Assembly: GCF_001687325.1 (NCBI RefSeq)
Contig: NZ_LZRD01000002.1
Span: forward strand, 248,001-312,000
Source of the DNA: Streptomyces sp. PTY087I2
Lineage (GTDB): Bacteria > Actinomycetota > Actinomycetes > Streptomycetales > Streptomycetaceae
DNA length: 64,000 bases
Direction: 5' to 3'
Shown piece by piece: positions 53,168 through 61,608 of the stretch (within the stretch, counting starts at the first letter, position 1; the number at the start of each line of letters is the position of its first letter). Under the pieces are notes generated by a model. It was given only the letters and a program-made list of their open reading frames with translations, made no database searches and was not told the DNA's origin. The position numbers and the translations under genes are program-made.

Positions 53168-54970
53168 GTGTCCCAGGACGACCAGACAGCGGACGGGCGG
53201 GAAGGACTGCCGGTCACGGCGGATCTGCCGCCCGATCCGGTCAGTACCAGGAGTCCGACCACCGACCGGGTGGTGTTCGGCGTCACGGCGGTCTTCACCC
53301 TCGCCTTCGTCGTCTGGGGTGCGACCGCCACCGACTCCCTGGAGAGCGTGTCCGGCCGGCTGCTCAACGGACTGATCCACAACGGTGGCTGGGCCTTCAT
53401 ACTGGCCGCGTCCGCCTTCGTCATCTTCGCCCTGTGGCTGGCCATCAGCAGGTACGGCAAGATCTGCCTCGGCCAGGAGGGGGAGGAGCCGGAGTTCCGG
53501 ACCATCTCCTGGATCGCGATGATGTTCAGCGCCGGTATGGGCATCGGCTTGATGTTCTGGGGCGTGAGTGAACCCCTCGCCCACTTCCGGAACCCGCCGC
53601 CGGGCACGGACCCCGCCGACGCGGCCGAAGCCATGCAGACCGCGATGGCGACCACGCTCTTCCACTGGACGCTCCATCCCTGGGCCATCTACGCGGTGGT
53701 CGGGCTCGCCATCGCCTACAGCGCCTACCGGATGCGCAGGCGGCAGACGATCAGCGCCGTCTTCGAGCCGCTGATCGGCAAGCGCCACGCGTACGGCGGC
53801 TCCGGCCGCGTCATCGACATCCTGGCCATCTTCGCCACCCTGTTCGGCTCGGCGGCCTCCCTGGGGCTCGGCGCGCTCCAGATCGGCAGCGGAATCCAGG
53901 AGCTGGACTGGATGGAGAAGGCCGGCACCGGACTTCTCGTCGCCATCATCGCGGTGCTGACCGTCGCCTTCGTCGCCTCCGCGGTCTCCGGTGTCGAGAA
54001 GGGCATCCAGTGGCTGTCCAACATCAACATGGTGCTGGCCCTGCTGCTCGTCGTGTTCGTCTTCATCGCCGGTCCCACGATCTTCGTGCTCGACCTGGTG
54101 CCCACGTCCCTCGGCGCGTACATCACCGACCTGGGGCAGCTCGCCGGACGCACCGAGGCGACCGGCGGCGGTGACGTGGCCGACTGGCTCGGCAGCTGGA
54201 CGGTCTTCTACTGGGCCTGGTGGATCTCCTGGACGCCCTTCGTCGGCATGTTCATCGCCAGGATCAGCCGCGGCCGGACGATCCGTCAGTTCGTCGGCGG
54301 CGTCATCCTGGTCCCCAGCACGGTCAGCCTGATCTGGTTCGCCGTCTTCGGCGGCTCGGCCATGAAGCTGGACGAGGCCGGCAAGCTGACCGGTGCCGAC
54401 ACCCCGGAGGCGCAGCTGTTCGGCGTCCTCCAGGAGTTCCCGATCGCCACCGTGACGAGCCTCCTGGTGATGATCCTCGTCGGCATCTTCTTCGTCTCCG
54501 GCGCGGACGCCGCCTCGATCGTCATGGGCACGCTCTCGCAGAAGGGCGTCCTCGAACCGAGCAAGTGGGTCGTCATCTTCTGGGGTGTGGTGACCGGGGC
54601 CGTGGCCGCGATCATGCTGCTCATCGGCGACGGCAAGGAGAACGCGCTCGAAGGCCTTCAGAACCTCACCATTCTGGTCGCCGCCCCGTTCACCATCGTG
54701 ATGATCGGCATGTGCGTGGCCCTGATGCGGGACCTGCGCAGGGACCCGCAGATCGTCCGCCAGGAGTTCGGCGTGGAGGCGGTCGAGTCCGCGGTGATCG
54801 AGGGCCACGCCAAGTACGACGGCGACTTCGAGATCCGGATCGGCCCCGGGACCACGCCGGTCACGGACGAACGCCACAAGCACGAGTCGGGCGGATCGGG
54901 TTCGACGGCCACGTCCGTCTCCACGGAGAAGCGCCCTTCGGACCCGCCGGAGGAGCGCCCCTCCGACTGA
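53168..54970 (+). CDS. BCCT-family glycine betaine/choline transporter
   Basis: A 600-residue secondary transporter with about 12 transmembrane segments importing betaine, choline or carnitine with sodium or protons. The substrate-site motif GMGIGLMFWGVSEPLAHF (about residues 118-135) and the family signature WAWWISWTPFVGMFIARISRGRTIR (about 350-374) are clear. The C-terminal cytoplasmic tail (about 60 residues, with charged stretches) could be the osmosensing domain. I start at GTG 53168, 8 nt after GAAAGG; a GTG at 53159 is too close to it. Monocistronic, closed by the hairpin at 55032. Confidence 0.9.
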   Translation: MSQDDQTADGREGLPVTADLPPDPVSTRSPTTDRVVFGVTAVFTLAFVVWGATATDSLESVSGRLLNGLIHNGGWAFILAASAFVIFALWLAISRYGKICLGQEGEEPEFRTISWIAMMFSAGMGIGLMFWGVSEPLAHFRNPPPGTDPADAAEAMQTAMATTLFHWTLHPWAIYAVVGLAIAYSAYRMRRRQTISAVFEPLIGKRHAYGGSGRVIDILAIFATLFGSAASLGLGALQIGSGIQELDWMEKAGTGLLVAIIAVLTVAFVASAVSGVEKGIQWLSNINMVLALLLVVFVFIAGPTIFVLDLVPTSLGAYITDLGQLAGRTEATGGGDVADWLGSWTVFYWAWWISWTPFVGMFIARISRGRTIRQFVGGVILVPSTVSLIWFAVFGGSAMKLDEAGKLTGADTPEAQLFGVLQEFPIATVTSLLVMILVGIFFVSGADAASIVMGTLSQKGVLEPSKWVVIFWGVVTGAVAAIMLLIGDGKENALEGLQNLTILVAAPFTIVMIGMCVALMRDLRRDPQIVRQEFGVEAVESAVIEGHAKYDGDFEIRIGPGTTPVTDERHKHESGGSGSTATSVSTEKRPSDPPEERPSD

Positions 54971-55031
54971 CCGCCGCCCGCGCGACCGTACGGCATGGCC
55001 TGGCATGGCCGTGTGGCAGTACAGCCGCCCT

Positions 55032-55064
55032 GGAGCCCGCGACCGAGCAGGGGTCGCGGGCTCC
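55032..55064. terminator. perfect 13-bp terminator after the BCCT gene
   Basis: GGAGCCCGCGACC (55032-55044) pairs with GGTCGCGGGCTCC (55052-55064) around a 7-nt loop, 62 nt after the stop. Confidence 0.85.
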
Positions 55065-55384
55065 GGCGTGTGTGCCCTGCGGCCGGTCGGGCCGTGCGCC
55101 CCATGCACCGGCGGGCGGGCCGGGCAGCCTGCGCCTCGGCGGGCGACCTGTGCCGGGCATGCGGCGATGCGTGTACGCCGGTGGGCCGGCCAGCTCGGGG
55201 CCGCGTGTCCGGTGCCGGTGGAGCGGGCCGGCCCCGGGGCTGGTCGCGGGTTCCGGCCGTGTGTCCCCGAGCCCGGTCGGGCCGGGCGCCCACGCACACC
55301 GGCGGGCTGGTGCCGCGCCGGCCCGCCTCAGGGCCGGGCGCTGGGTTCCGGCCGTGTGTCCCGTGCACCGGCGCGGGCGGGCCC
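55052..55384. repeat. degenerate non-coding repeat tract, about 95-nt period
   Basis: Between the BCCT and oxidase genes (54971-55483, 513 nt) I see no credible gene. Instead two 69-nt imperfect copies (55052-55120 and 55242-55310) lie 190 nt apart. GGGTTCCGGCCGTGTGTCCC at 55248-55267 recurs exactly at 55343-55362, 95 nt on. Weaker units containing GTGT...CCGG-GGGC-GG fill the gap. Open frames through it have no start signals and no recognisable product. Confidence 0.6.
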
Positions 55385-55483
55385 ACTCCCGGCCGCGCCC
55401 TGGCGAGCGGGCTTGCAGCACGTAGGCGGAACCCGCCTCCAGCCGTGGCCCGGCACCGGCGGCGGCCGGCCCACCCCGCCCCC

Positions 55484-56416
55484 TCACCCCACCAGCATCG
55501 CCGCCGCCCGCGCGCACCCCCACGCCACCGTCACGCCCGCCCCGCCGTGTCCGTAGTTGTGCACCAGCAGGCCGCCGCCCGGCAGGGGCTCCGCCTCGAT
55601 CCGTACCCCCGCCTCCCGCGCCGGGCGCAGCCCCACCCGGTGACCGAGCACCCGGGCGTCGGCGATCTCCGGGCGGACCCGTGCGCACCGCGCCACGATC
55701 TCCCGCGCCGTCTCCGGGTCGGGCTCCGTGCGCGGATCGTCCGCCTCCGCCGTGCCGCCCAGGACCAGCCGCCCCGGCTGCGGGAAGAAGTACGTCGTCG
55801 CGGCCGACGCCGGATCCGCCTCCGTGTACCACTCCTCGATCCCCGGGTTCTCCACCGCGACCAGCTGCCCCCGCACCGGCCGCACCCCGGCGTCGGGCAC
55901 CAGCTCGCGCGCCCCGAGCCCCGTGCAGTTCACCACCACCGGGCTCACCGCCGCCGCCTCGCCGAACCCCGTCACGGCCCGTCGCTCCACCGCACCGCCC
56001 GCCGCCACGAGCCGCCGCTCCAGCCACTCCAGATGGACCGGCATGTCCAGCAGCGGCAGCGTCACCCGCAGCCCCTCGGGCACCTCCACGGCGTCCTTCA
56101 GCCCGGCCGCCCAGTCGCCCAGCGCCGCGAACCGCTCCCCGGCGTGCAGCCCTGCCACCCGCCGTACGCCGGTCTCCTCCGGGTCGCCCGCCAGCTCCTC
56201 GTACACCGCCAGCGTCTCCAGCGACCAGTCACCCACCCGCTCCGCCGGCTCGATCCGGTACGGCCACCACAGGGCCCCCGCCACCGCCGACGTGGTGGCC
56301 CCGGCCGGATCGCGCGACCAGACCCGCACCCGCAGTCCGCGTTCCGCCAGCGTCACGGCGGTGGTGAGACCGACGACCCCGCCGCCCACCACGATCACAT
56401 CCGCCACCACGGTCAC
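55484..56416 (-). CDS. FAD-dependent D-amino-acid-oxidase-like enzyme
   Basis: A 310-residue DAO-family flavoenzyme. The FAD-binding VIVVGGGVVGLTTAVTLAERG is at the N terminus. AGALWWPY, VNCTGLGARELV, RPVRGQLVAVENP and the C-terminal RVGLRP, RIEAE and VHNYGHGGAGVTVAWG match D-amino-acid or D-aspartate oxidases, which deaminate D-amino acids with release of peroxide. GTG 56416 has GAGG 8 nt upstream; GTG 56410 or 56407 are alternatives. It is divergent from the GH64 gene. Confidence 0.85.
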   Translation of the reverse strand: MTVVADVIVVGGGVVGLTTAVTLAERGLRVRVWSRDPAGATTSAVAGALWWPYRIEPAERVGDWSLETLAVYEELAGDPEETGVRRVAGLHAGERFAALGDWAAGLKDAVEVPEGLRVTLPLLDMPVHLEWLERRLVAAGGAVERRAVTGFGEAAAVSPVVVNCTGLGARELVPDAGVRPVRGQLVAVENPGIEEWYTEADPASAATTYFFPQPGRLVLGGTAEADDPRTEPDPETAREIVARCARVRPEIADARVLGHRVGLRPAREAGVRIEAEPLPGGGLLVHNYGHGGAGVTVAWGCARAAAMLVG

Positions 56417-56590
56417 TCCCGTTCCCTCGACTGCACTCGGCCCTCGCCCGTCGCTGCCTCGCTGCCCGGACGCTAACCGAAACCGGAATCCCGGGGCCAG
56501 GGGAACCGGAACCCGGAGGGTGGAGGGCAACAGGCAGGCGCCCGACAGGGCACGGCGCCCCCGCGGGTTCAAGAAGTCGAGACAGGCTCG

Positions 56591-56619
56591 TTGACAGGGG
56601 TGGTCCACCGCAGGATTCT
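56591..56619 (+). promoter_or_regulatory. promoter of the GH64 glucanase gene
   Basis: TTGACA (56591-56596), a 17-nt spacer and GATTCT (56614-56619). The -10 abuts the LacI-type palindrome. Confidence 0.55.
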
Positions 56620-56632
56620 GAGAGCGCTCTCA
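56619..56632. promoter_or_regulatory. LacI/CebR-type operator TGAGAGCGCTCTCA
   Basis: A perfect 14-bp palindrome centred on CG, matching the TGGGAGCGCTCCCA class of Streptomyces LacI-family boxes that silence glycan-degrading genes. It sits at the expected transcription start, where a bound repressor would block initiation. Confidence 0.75.
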
Positions 56633-56695
56633 TGCTCAGGTGATGTGCCCCCCCCCGCGTTCCACCCACGCATCCACCCGATGAGGAGGACGAGC

Positions 56696-57892
56696 ATGTC
56701 CGCTTTATGGAGAGGTCTCGGCGCGCTGACCGTCGCCCTGGCCCTCGCCCTGGGTCCGACCACCGGCGTCGGCCAGACGCCGGCCGAGGCGGCGGTTCCC
56801 GCCACCATCCCGCTGACCATCAAGAACGACTCGGGACGCGCCGACCAGATCTACGTCTACAACCTCGGAACGGAGCTCTCCACCGGCCGTCAGGGCTGGG
56901 CGGACGCGAACGGCACCTTCCACCCCTGGCCGGCCGGAGGCAACCCGCCGACCCCGGCCCCGGACGCGTCGATCACCGGCCCGGGGAACGGGCAGTCGGT
57001 GACGATCCGGATGCCGAAGTTCTCCGGACGCGTCTACTTCTCGTACGGTCAGAAGCTCGACTTCAGGCTCACCACCGGCGGTCTCGTTCAGCCCGCCGTG
57101 CAGAACCCGAGCGACCCGAACCGGAACATCCTGTTCAACTGGACCGAGTACACGCTCAACGACGCGGGCCTGTGGATCAACAGCACCCAGGTCGACATGT
57201 TCTCCGCCCCCTACTCCGTCGGCGTCAAGGCGCCGGGCGGGGCCGTCAAGAGCACGGGCAAGCTCAAGCCGGGCGGCTACGACGCGGTGTTCACCAACCT
57301 CAGGAACCAGTCCGGCGGCTGGTCCGGCCTCATCCAGACCCGGTCCGACGGTACGGTGCTGCGCGCCTTGTCCCCGGGGCACGGCGTGGGGAGCGGAGCC
57401 CTGCCGTCCGGGATCATGAACGACTACATCGACCGGGTCTGGAGCCGCTACAGCAGTTCCGTGCTGACGGTGACGCCGTTCGCGCACGAGCCGAACACCA
57501 AGTACTACGGCCGGGTCTCCGGCAACGTCATGAACTTCACCAACGGCTCGGGCGCCGTCGTGACCTCGTTCCAGAAGCCGGATTCGGACAGCGTCTTCGG
57601 CTGCTACAAGCACCTGGACGCGCCCAACGACCAGGTACGCGGCCCGATCTCCCGCACCCTGTGCGCGGGCTTCAACCGCTCCACGCTGCTGACCAGCGCG
57701 AATCAGCCGGACAACAATGCGGCGAACTTCTACAAGGACTCCGTGACCAACCACTACTCCCGCTTCATCCACGCGCAGATGGTGGACGGCAAGGCGTACG
57801 GCTTCGCCTTCGACGACGTCGGCGCCCATGAGTCGCTCGTGCACGACGGCAACCCGCAGGAGGCGCTGATCACGCTCGACCGCTTCAGCTGA
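56696..57892 (+). CDS. secreted GH64 beta-1,3-glucanase (TTA codon 4)
   Basis: A 398-residue exported glucanase of the GH64 (thaumatin-like, laminaripentaose-producing) type, which cuts beta-1,3-glucan of fungal walls. The signal peptide covers about residues 1-33 (cleaving after AEA). The mature part opens with TIPLTIKNDSGRADQIYVYNLG and keeps GRVYFSYGQKLDF, NWTEYT and YGFAFDDVGAHESLVHDG. I start at ATG 56696 with GAGGAGG 6 nt upstream; ATG 56681 overlaps that site. Codon 4 is TTA (56705-56707), so both carbon source and bldA may limit expression. It ends in a strong terminator. Confidence 0.88.
   Translation: MSALWRGLGALTVALALALGPTTGVGQTPAEAAVPATIPLTIKNDSGRADQIYVYNLGTELSTGRQGWADANGTFHPWPAGGNPPTPAPDASITGPGNGQSVTIRMPKFSGRVYFSYGQKLDFRLTTGGLVQPAVQNPSDPNRNILFNWTEYTLNDAGLWINSTQVDMFSAPYSVGVKAPGGAVKSTGKLKPGGYDAVFTNLRNQSGGWSGLIQTRSDGTVLRALSPGHGVGSGALPSGIMNDYIDRVWSRYSSSVLTVTPFAHEPNTKYYGRVSGNVMNFTNGSGAVVTSFQKPDSDSVFGCYKHLDAPNDQVRGPISRTLCAGFNRSTLLTSANQPDNNAANFYKDSVTNHYSRFIHAQMVDGKAYGFAFDDVGAHESLVHDGNPQEALITLDRFS
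56705..56707 (+). promoter_or_regulatory. in-frame TTA codon at position 4
   Basis: GCT TTA TGG at codons 3-5 of the glucanase gene. An early TTA is the most effective position for bldA control. Confidence 0.8.
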
Positions 57893-57903
57893 CCGTTCCG
57901 CTT

Positions 57904-57936
57904 CCCGGCCCGGTGGGACGTGCCCACCGGGCCGGG
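57904..57936 (+). terminator. perfect 14-bp terminator of the glucanase gene
   Basis: CCCGGCCCGGTGGG (57904-57917) pairs with CCCACCGGGCCGGG (57923-57936) around ACGTG, 11 nt after the stop. Confidence 0.9.
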
Positions 57937-58008
57937 GGGCACGGGTGTCCCGTCCGCACCCGCCCAAGAGTTGGTCAAGGTCAGGCCAAGGGTTGTCCGG
58001 CGTCAACT

Positions 58009-58034
58009 CCCGTACACGATACGGGGGTTAACGT
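58009..58034 (+). promoter_or_regulatory. carbonic anhydrase promoter region with palindrome
   Basis: CCCGTA-CACGA-TACGGG (58009-58025) lies between the -35 and -10 positions. TAACGT (58029-58034) is 6 nt before GTG 58041, implying a leaderless message. TTGGTC/GGCCAA half-sites lie further upstream near 57971-57989. Confidence 0.45.
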
Positions 58035-58040
58035 CCGCGC

Positions 58041-58775
58041 GTGAGAATCACCCGAACCCCCCGCACGGCGCCGACCACGCGCCGCACCCTGCTCCGCGCC
58101 TCCGCCGCCACCGCGGCGGCGGGCGTGCTCGCCGCGGGCTCCTCGCCCGTGGGCGCCGCCCCGCGCACCGGGCCCGCGACCGCCGCGAGGCCCGCCACCC
58201 CGGCCGCGGCGCTGAAGGAACTCGCCGCCGGCAACCGCCGCTGGCGCACGCTCCACCAGCGGCATCCCCACGAGACCGCCGGGGTGCGCAGCGCCCTGGT
58301 CTCCGGCCAGTCGCCGTTCGCGCTGATACTCGGCTGCATCGACTCCCGCGTCCCGCCGGAGCTGGTCTTCGACCAGGGGCTCGGCGACCTGATGACGGTC
58401 CGCTCGGCCGGCGAGGTGCTGGACGAGGCGGTCCTCGGCAGCATCGCCTACGGCGTCCTCGAACTGGGCATCCCGCTGGTCGTGGTCCTGGGGCACCAGT
58501 CGTGCGGCGCGGTCGCCGCCGCGGTGCACGCGGAGGAGACGGGGGAGAGCCTGCCCGCGCACATCCAGTACGTCGCCGACCAGATCAGGCCCGCGATCGT
58601 GCACGGACAGCACGGTGACGCCCGGGTCGACGCCACGGTCAGCGCCCAGGTCCGCCTGGTCCGCTCCCGGCTGGCGCGCGAGGCGGACCTCGCGGCGAAG
58701 GTGGCCGCCGGGGAGCTGGCGATCGTCGGGGCGAGATACGAACTGAGCACCCAGCTGGTCCACCACGTCGGCTGA
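58041..58775 (+). CDS. Tat-exported beta-carbonic anhydrase
   Basis: A 244-residue beta-class carbonic anhydrase interconverting CO2 and bicarbonate. Zinc ligands Cys99 (CIDSR, with Asp101 and Arg103), His152 and Cys155 (GHQSCG) are present. The N terminus carries a twin-arginine signal (TTRRTLLRASAATAAAG...), so the folded, zinc-loaded enzyme is probably exported. Most bacterial beta-class enzymes are cytoplasmic. The GTG start follows a leaderless promoter. Monocistronic, with a terminator-like hairpin at 58785. Confidence 0.88.
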   Translation: MRITRTPRTAPTTRRTLLRASAATAAAGVLAAGSSPVGAAPRTGPATAARPATPAAALKELAAGNRRWRTLHQRHPHETAGVRSALVSGQSPFALILGCIDSRVPPELVFDQGLGDLMTVRSAGEVLDEAVLGSIAYGVLELGIPLVVVLGHQSCGAVAAAVHAEETGESLPAHIQYVADQIRPAIVHGQHGDARVDATVSAQVRLVRSRLAREADLAAKVAAGELAIVGARYELSTQLVHHVG

Positions 58776-58784
58776 CAGCCCGGA

Positions 58785-58822
58785 GACGGGGGCCCGGGGG
58801 GCAGGGCCCCAGGACCCCCGTC
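58785..58822. terminator. hairpin after the carbonic anhydrase gene
   Basis: GACGGGGG (58785-58792) pairs with CCCCCGTC (58815-58822); the interior can fold further. Confidence 0.5.
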
Positions 58823-58949
58823 CCCGTGTCCCCGTGCCCTTGGGCCGCCCGGCGGAGGACGGAAGGACGGCCGAGAACGGAAAGACAGCCGGGCCGGGCG
58901 CCGGCAGGGGCATGCCCGGGCACCGGCAGGCGCACCCAGCGCCGCCGAC

Positions 58950-58955
58950 TAGGAT
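58950..58955 (+). promoter_or_regulatory. -10 hexamer for the second ABC-F gene
   Basis: TAGGAT, the Streptomyces consensus, lies 10 nt before ATG 58966; no ribosome binding site follows, so the leader is very short or absent. Confidence 0.5.
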
Positions 58956-58965
58956 CGGCACCCTG

Positions 58966-60603
58966 ATGACTGCCACCCTCGTCGCCAAGGACCTCGCCGC
59001 CGGACACGGCGACCGCACGCTCTTCGCCGGGCTCGACCTCGTCGTCGCCCCCGGTGACGTGATCGGTCTCGTCGGAGTCAACGGGGCGGGCAAGTCCTCC
59101 CTGCTCCGTCTGCTCGCCGGGCTCGACCGGCCGGAGGAGGGCGAGCTGCGGCTCTCCCCGCCCACCGCCACCGTCGGCCACCTCCCGCAGGAGCCCGAGC
59201 GCCGCGACGGCGAGACCGTGGCCGCCTTCCTGGCCCGCCGCACCGGCGTCGCCGACGCCCAGCGCACCATGGACGAGGCGACGGAGGCCCTGGTCGCGGG
59301 AGCCCCGGGCGCGGACGACGCGTACTCCGACGCCCTGGAGCGCTGGCTCGCCCTCGGCGGCGCGGACCTGGAGGAGCGGGCCGAGCAGGTCGCCGCCGAG
59401 CTGGGGCTGACCGTGGGCCTCGACCGGCCCATGGCCGCGCTCTCCGGCGGACAGGCGGCCCGCGCCGGACTCGCCTCCCTCCTGCTCTCCCGCTACGACG
59501 TCTTCCTGCTCGACGAGCCCACCAACGACCTCGACCTGGACGGGCTGGAGCGCCTGGAGCGCTTCGTGTCCGGCCTGCGCGCGGGCACCGTCGTCATCAG
59601 TCACGACCGCGAGTTCCTGATGCGCACGGTCACCAAGGTGCTGGAGCTGGACCTCGCCCAGCAGCAGATCAACCTGTACGGCGGTGGCTACGCGGCCTAC
59701 CTGGAGGAGCGCGAGACCGCCCGTCGGCACGCCCGCGAGGACTACGAGGAGTACGCCGACAAGAAGGCATCCCTCGAAGCGCGCGGCCATATGCAGCGCT
59801 CCTGGATGGACAAGGGCGTCAAGAACGCCCGCCGCAAGGCGACCGACGGCGACAAGCTCGGCCGCAACGCCCGCAGCGAGGCCAGCGAGAAGCAGGCCGC
59901 GAAGGCCCGCCAGACCCAGCGCATGATCGAACGCCTCGACGTCGTCGAGGAGCCCCGCAAGGAGTGGGAGCTGCGGATGGAGATCGCCTCCGCCCCGCGC
60001 TCCGGATCCGTCGTCGCCACCCTGCGCGAAGCCCGTGTCGTGCGCGGCGACTTCACCTTCGGCCCCGCCTCGCTCCAGATCGACTGGGCCGACCGGGTCG
60101 CCATCACCGGCGCCAACGGCGCGGGCAAGTCCACGTTGCTGGCCGCCCTGTTGGAGCGGCTGCCGCTGGACTCCGGGAACGCCACGCTCGGTTCGGGCGT
60201 CGTCGTCGGCGAGGTGGACCAGGCCCGCAAGCTGTTCCTCGGGGCACAGTCGCTGCTGGACGCGTTCTGCGCGGCCGTGCCCGACACGGAACCGGCCGAA
60301 GTCCGCACCCTGCTCGCCAAGTTCGGCCTGCGCGCCGACCATGTGATGCGCCCGGCCACCAGCCTCTCCCCCGGGGAGCGCACCCGCGCCGCCCTCGCCC
60401 TGCTCCAGGGCCGGGGTGTGAACCTCCTGGTGCTCGACGAGCCGACGAACCATCTGGACCTGCCCGCCATCGAGCAGTTGGAGGCGGCCCTGGAGACGTA
60501 CACGGGCACCCTGCTGCTGGTCACGCACGACCGCCGGATGCTGGAGGCGGTCCGCACGACGCGTCGCATCGAAGTGGCGGACGGCCAGATCAAGGAAGTC
60601 TGA
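58966..60603 (+). CDS. ABC-F family ATPase (translation factor type)
   Basis: A 545-residue ABC-F protein with two ABC modules and no membrane segments. Walker A motifs are GVNGAGKSS (about 38) and GANGAGKST (about 380); signatures LSGGQAAR (about 155) and LSPGERTR (about 465); Walker B motifs FLLDEPTNDLD and LVLDEPTNHLD. The second signature has Pro in place of the first Gly (LSPGE), which is common in this subfamily. The inter-domain arm (about 240-330) is rich in Lys/Arg and predicted helical, fitting insertion into the ribosomal E site. Likely housekeeping rather than resistance, judged only by the absence of a structured leader. Confidence 0.85.
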   Translation: MTATLVAKDLAAGHGDRTLFAGLDLVVAPGDVIGLVGVNGAGKSSLLRLLAGLDRPEEGELRLSPPTATVGHLPQEPERRDGETVAAFLARRTGVADAQRTMDEATEALVAGAPGADDAYSDALERWLALGGADLEERAEQVAAELGLTVGLDRPMAALSGGQAARAGLASLLLSRYDVFLLDEPTNDLDLDGLERLERFVSGLRAGTVVISHDREFLMRTVTKVLELDLAQQQINLYGGGYAAYLEERETARRHAREDYEEYADKKASLEARGHMQRSWMDKGVKNARRKATDGDKLGRNARSEASEKQAAKARQTQRMIERLDVVEEPRKEWELRMEIASAPRSGSVVATLREARVVRGDFTFGPASLQIDWADRVAITGANGAGKSTLLAALLERLPLDSGNATLGSGVVVGEVDQARKLFLGAQSLLDAFCAAVPDTEPAEVRTLLAKFGLRADHVMRPATSLSPGERTRAALALLQGRGVNLLVLDEPTNHLDLPAIEQLEAALETYTGTLLLVTHDRRMLEAVRTTRRIEVADGQIKEV

Positions 60604-60637
60604 GCGGGATCGGCGAGCCGATGCCAGGCTTGTCGGT

Positions 60638-61405
60638 ATGTCCCGTCGCGCAGTGAGTTTCGGAGCAACAGCAGAAGCGTACGAACGGTATCGGCCCGGC
60701 TATCCTCCGATACTCCTCGACCGAGTGATGGCCTACGCGGGGCACCCGGTTCACACCGCTCTGGAGATCGGCGCGGGAACGGGCAAGGCGACGCGCCTGT
60801 TCGCCCGGCGGGTGGCCGCGGTCACCGCCACCGACCCCGACGCGGCCATGCTCGCCGAGCTGCGCAAGCACGTGCCGGCGGGCGTCCGCACGGAGCGGGC
60901 CGCCTTCGAGGAGCTGCGGCTGGGTGAGACGTACGGGCTCGTCTACGCGGCGGCCTCGCTGCACTGGACCCGGCCGGAGGGCAGGTGGTCGCGCATGGCC
61001 GAACTGGTGCGGCCCGGCGGTGTCTTCGCCTCGTTCGGCGGGCCTCTGCGACTGGCCGACCCGGCTGTCGAGGAAGCCGTACGCACGGTGCGGGAGCCGT
61101 TCCTCGACAGCGACGAGATCCCGTCCCCCGACGGGACGCCCCCGGAACACGCCATGCAGTGGCCGGGGACCGAACTCCAGCAGTCCCCGTGGTTCACCGA
61201 CGTGCGGCAGTCGGTCATCGAACGGCGCTATGCGCTGAGCGCGAGCGACTACCTCGGCCACCTCTCCACGATCTCGGCCTATCTCGTACTGGCTCCCGCG
61301 CAACGGGAAGAGCTGTTCAGGCGGATCGGGCGGGTAGTGCCCGAGGTGGTCGAGATGGAGGCCGACGTCACGCTCCATCTCGCGCGTCGGCGCGAGGACC
61401 GATAG
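60638..61405 (+). CDS. class I SAM-dependent methyltransferase
   Basis: A 255-residue methyltransferase. The SAM-binding motif LEIGAGTGKATRLFA is at about residues 42-56; TATDPDAAML and the AAASLHWTRPEGRWSRMAELVRPGG segment follow, as in many small-molecule methyltransferases of the UbiE/trans-aconitate type. Substrate unknown. It begins 34 nt after the ABC-F gene, so the two may be co-transcribed, although a -10-like CAGGCT 7 nt upstream leaves a separate leaderless start possible. Confidence 0.82.
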   Translation: MSRRAVSFGATAEAYERYRPGYPPILLDRVMAYAGHPVHTALEIGAGTGKATRLFARRVAAVTATDPDAAMLAELRKHVPAGVRTERAAFEELRLGETYGLVYAAASLHWTRPEGRWSRMAELVRPGGVFASFGGPLRLADPAVEEAVRTVREPFLDSDEIPSPDGTPPEHAMQWPGTELQQSPWFTDVRQSVIERRYALSASDYLGHLSTISAYLVLAPAQREELFRRIGRVVPEVVEMEADVTLHLARRREDR

Positions 61406-61468
61406 GGCGTCGGCGCACCGCGAGCTCCCCGCTCGCCGCCCGTCTTCACGGGACAGCAGCCACGGTGT

Positions 61469-61503
61469 CGCGGCGGCCCTTGCCGAGCGCAAGGACCGCC
61501 GCG
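61469..61503. terminator. bidirectional terminator before tex
   Basis: CGCGGCGGCCCTTGC (61469-61483) and GCAAGGACCGCCGCG (61489-61503) form a 15-bp stem with one mismatch and a 5-nt loop between the convergent methyltransferase and tex genes. Confidence 0.8.
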
Positions 61504-61608
61504 TACCCACACCTCGTCACCACGCCCACGACCGGACGATGACCGGACCACGGCCTGTCCCGGCGCCGGCAGCCCTGCCGATGGTCCCCGGGGCGGAGAG
61601 CGACGGGC

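Noticed and set aside
55005-55556. Open frame of about 180 codons in the BCCT-oxidase gap
   Set aside because: It has no ribosome binding site or domain, crosses a terminator and repeat tract, and overlaps the oxidase gene antisense.
56648-56656. Run of nine C residues before the glucanase gene, possible phase-variable tract
   Set aside because: It lies outside the promoter core and the coding region, and one homopolymer in GC-rich DNA is not evidence of switching.
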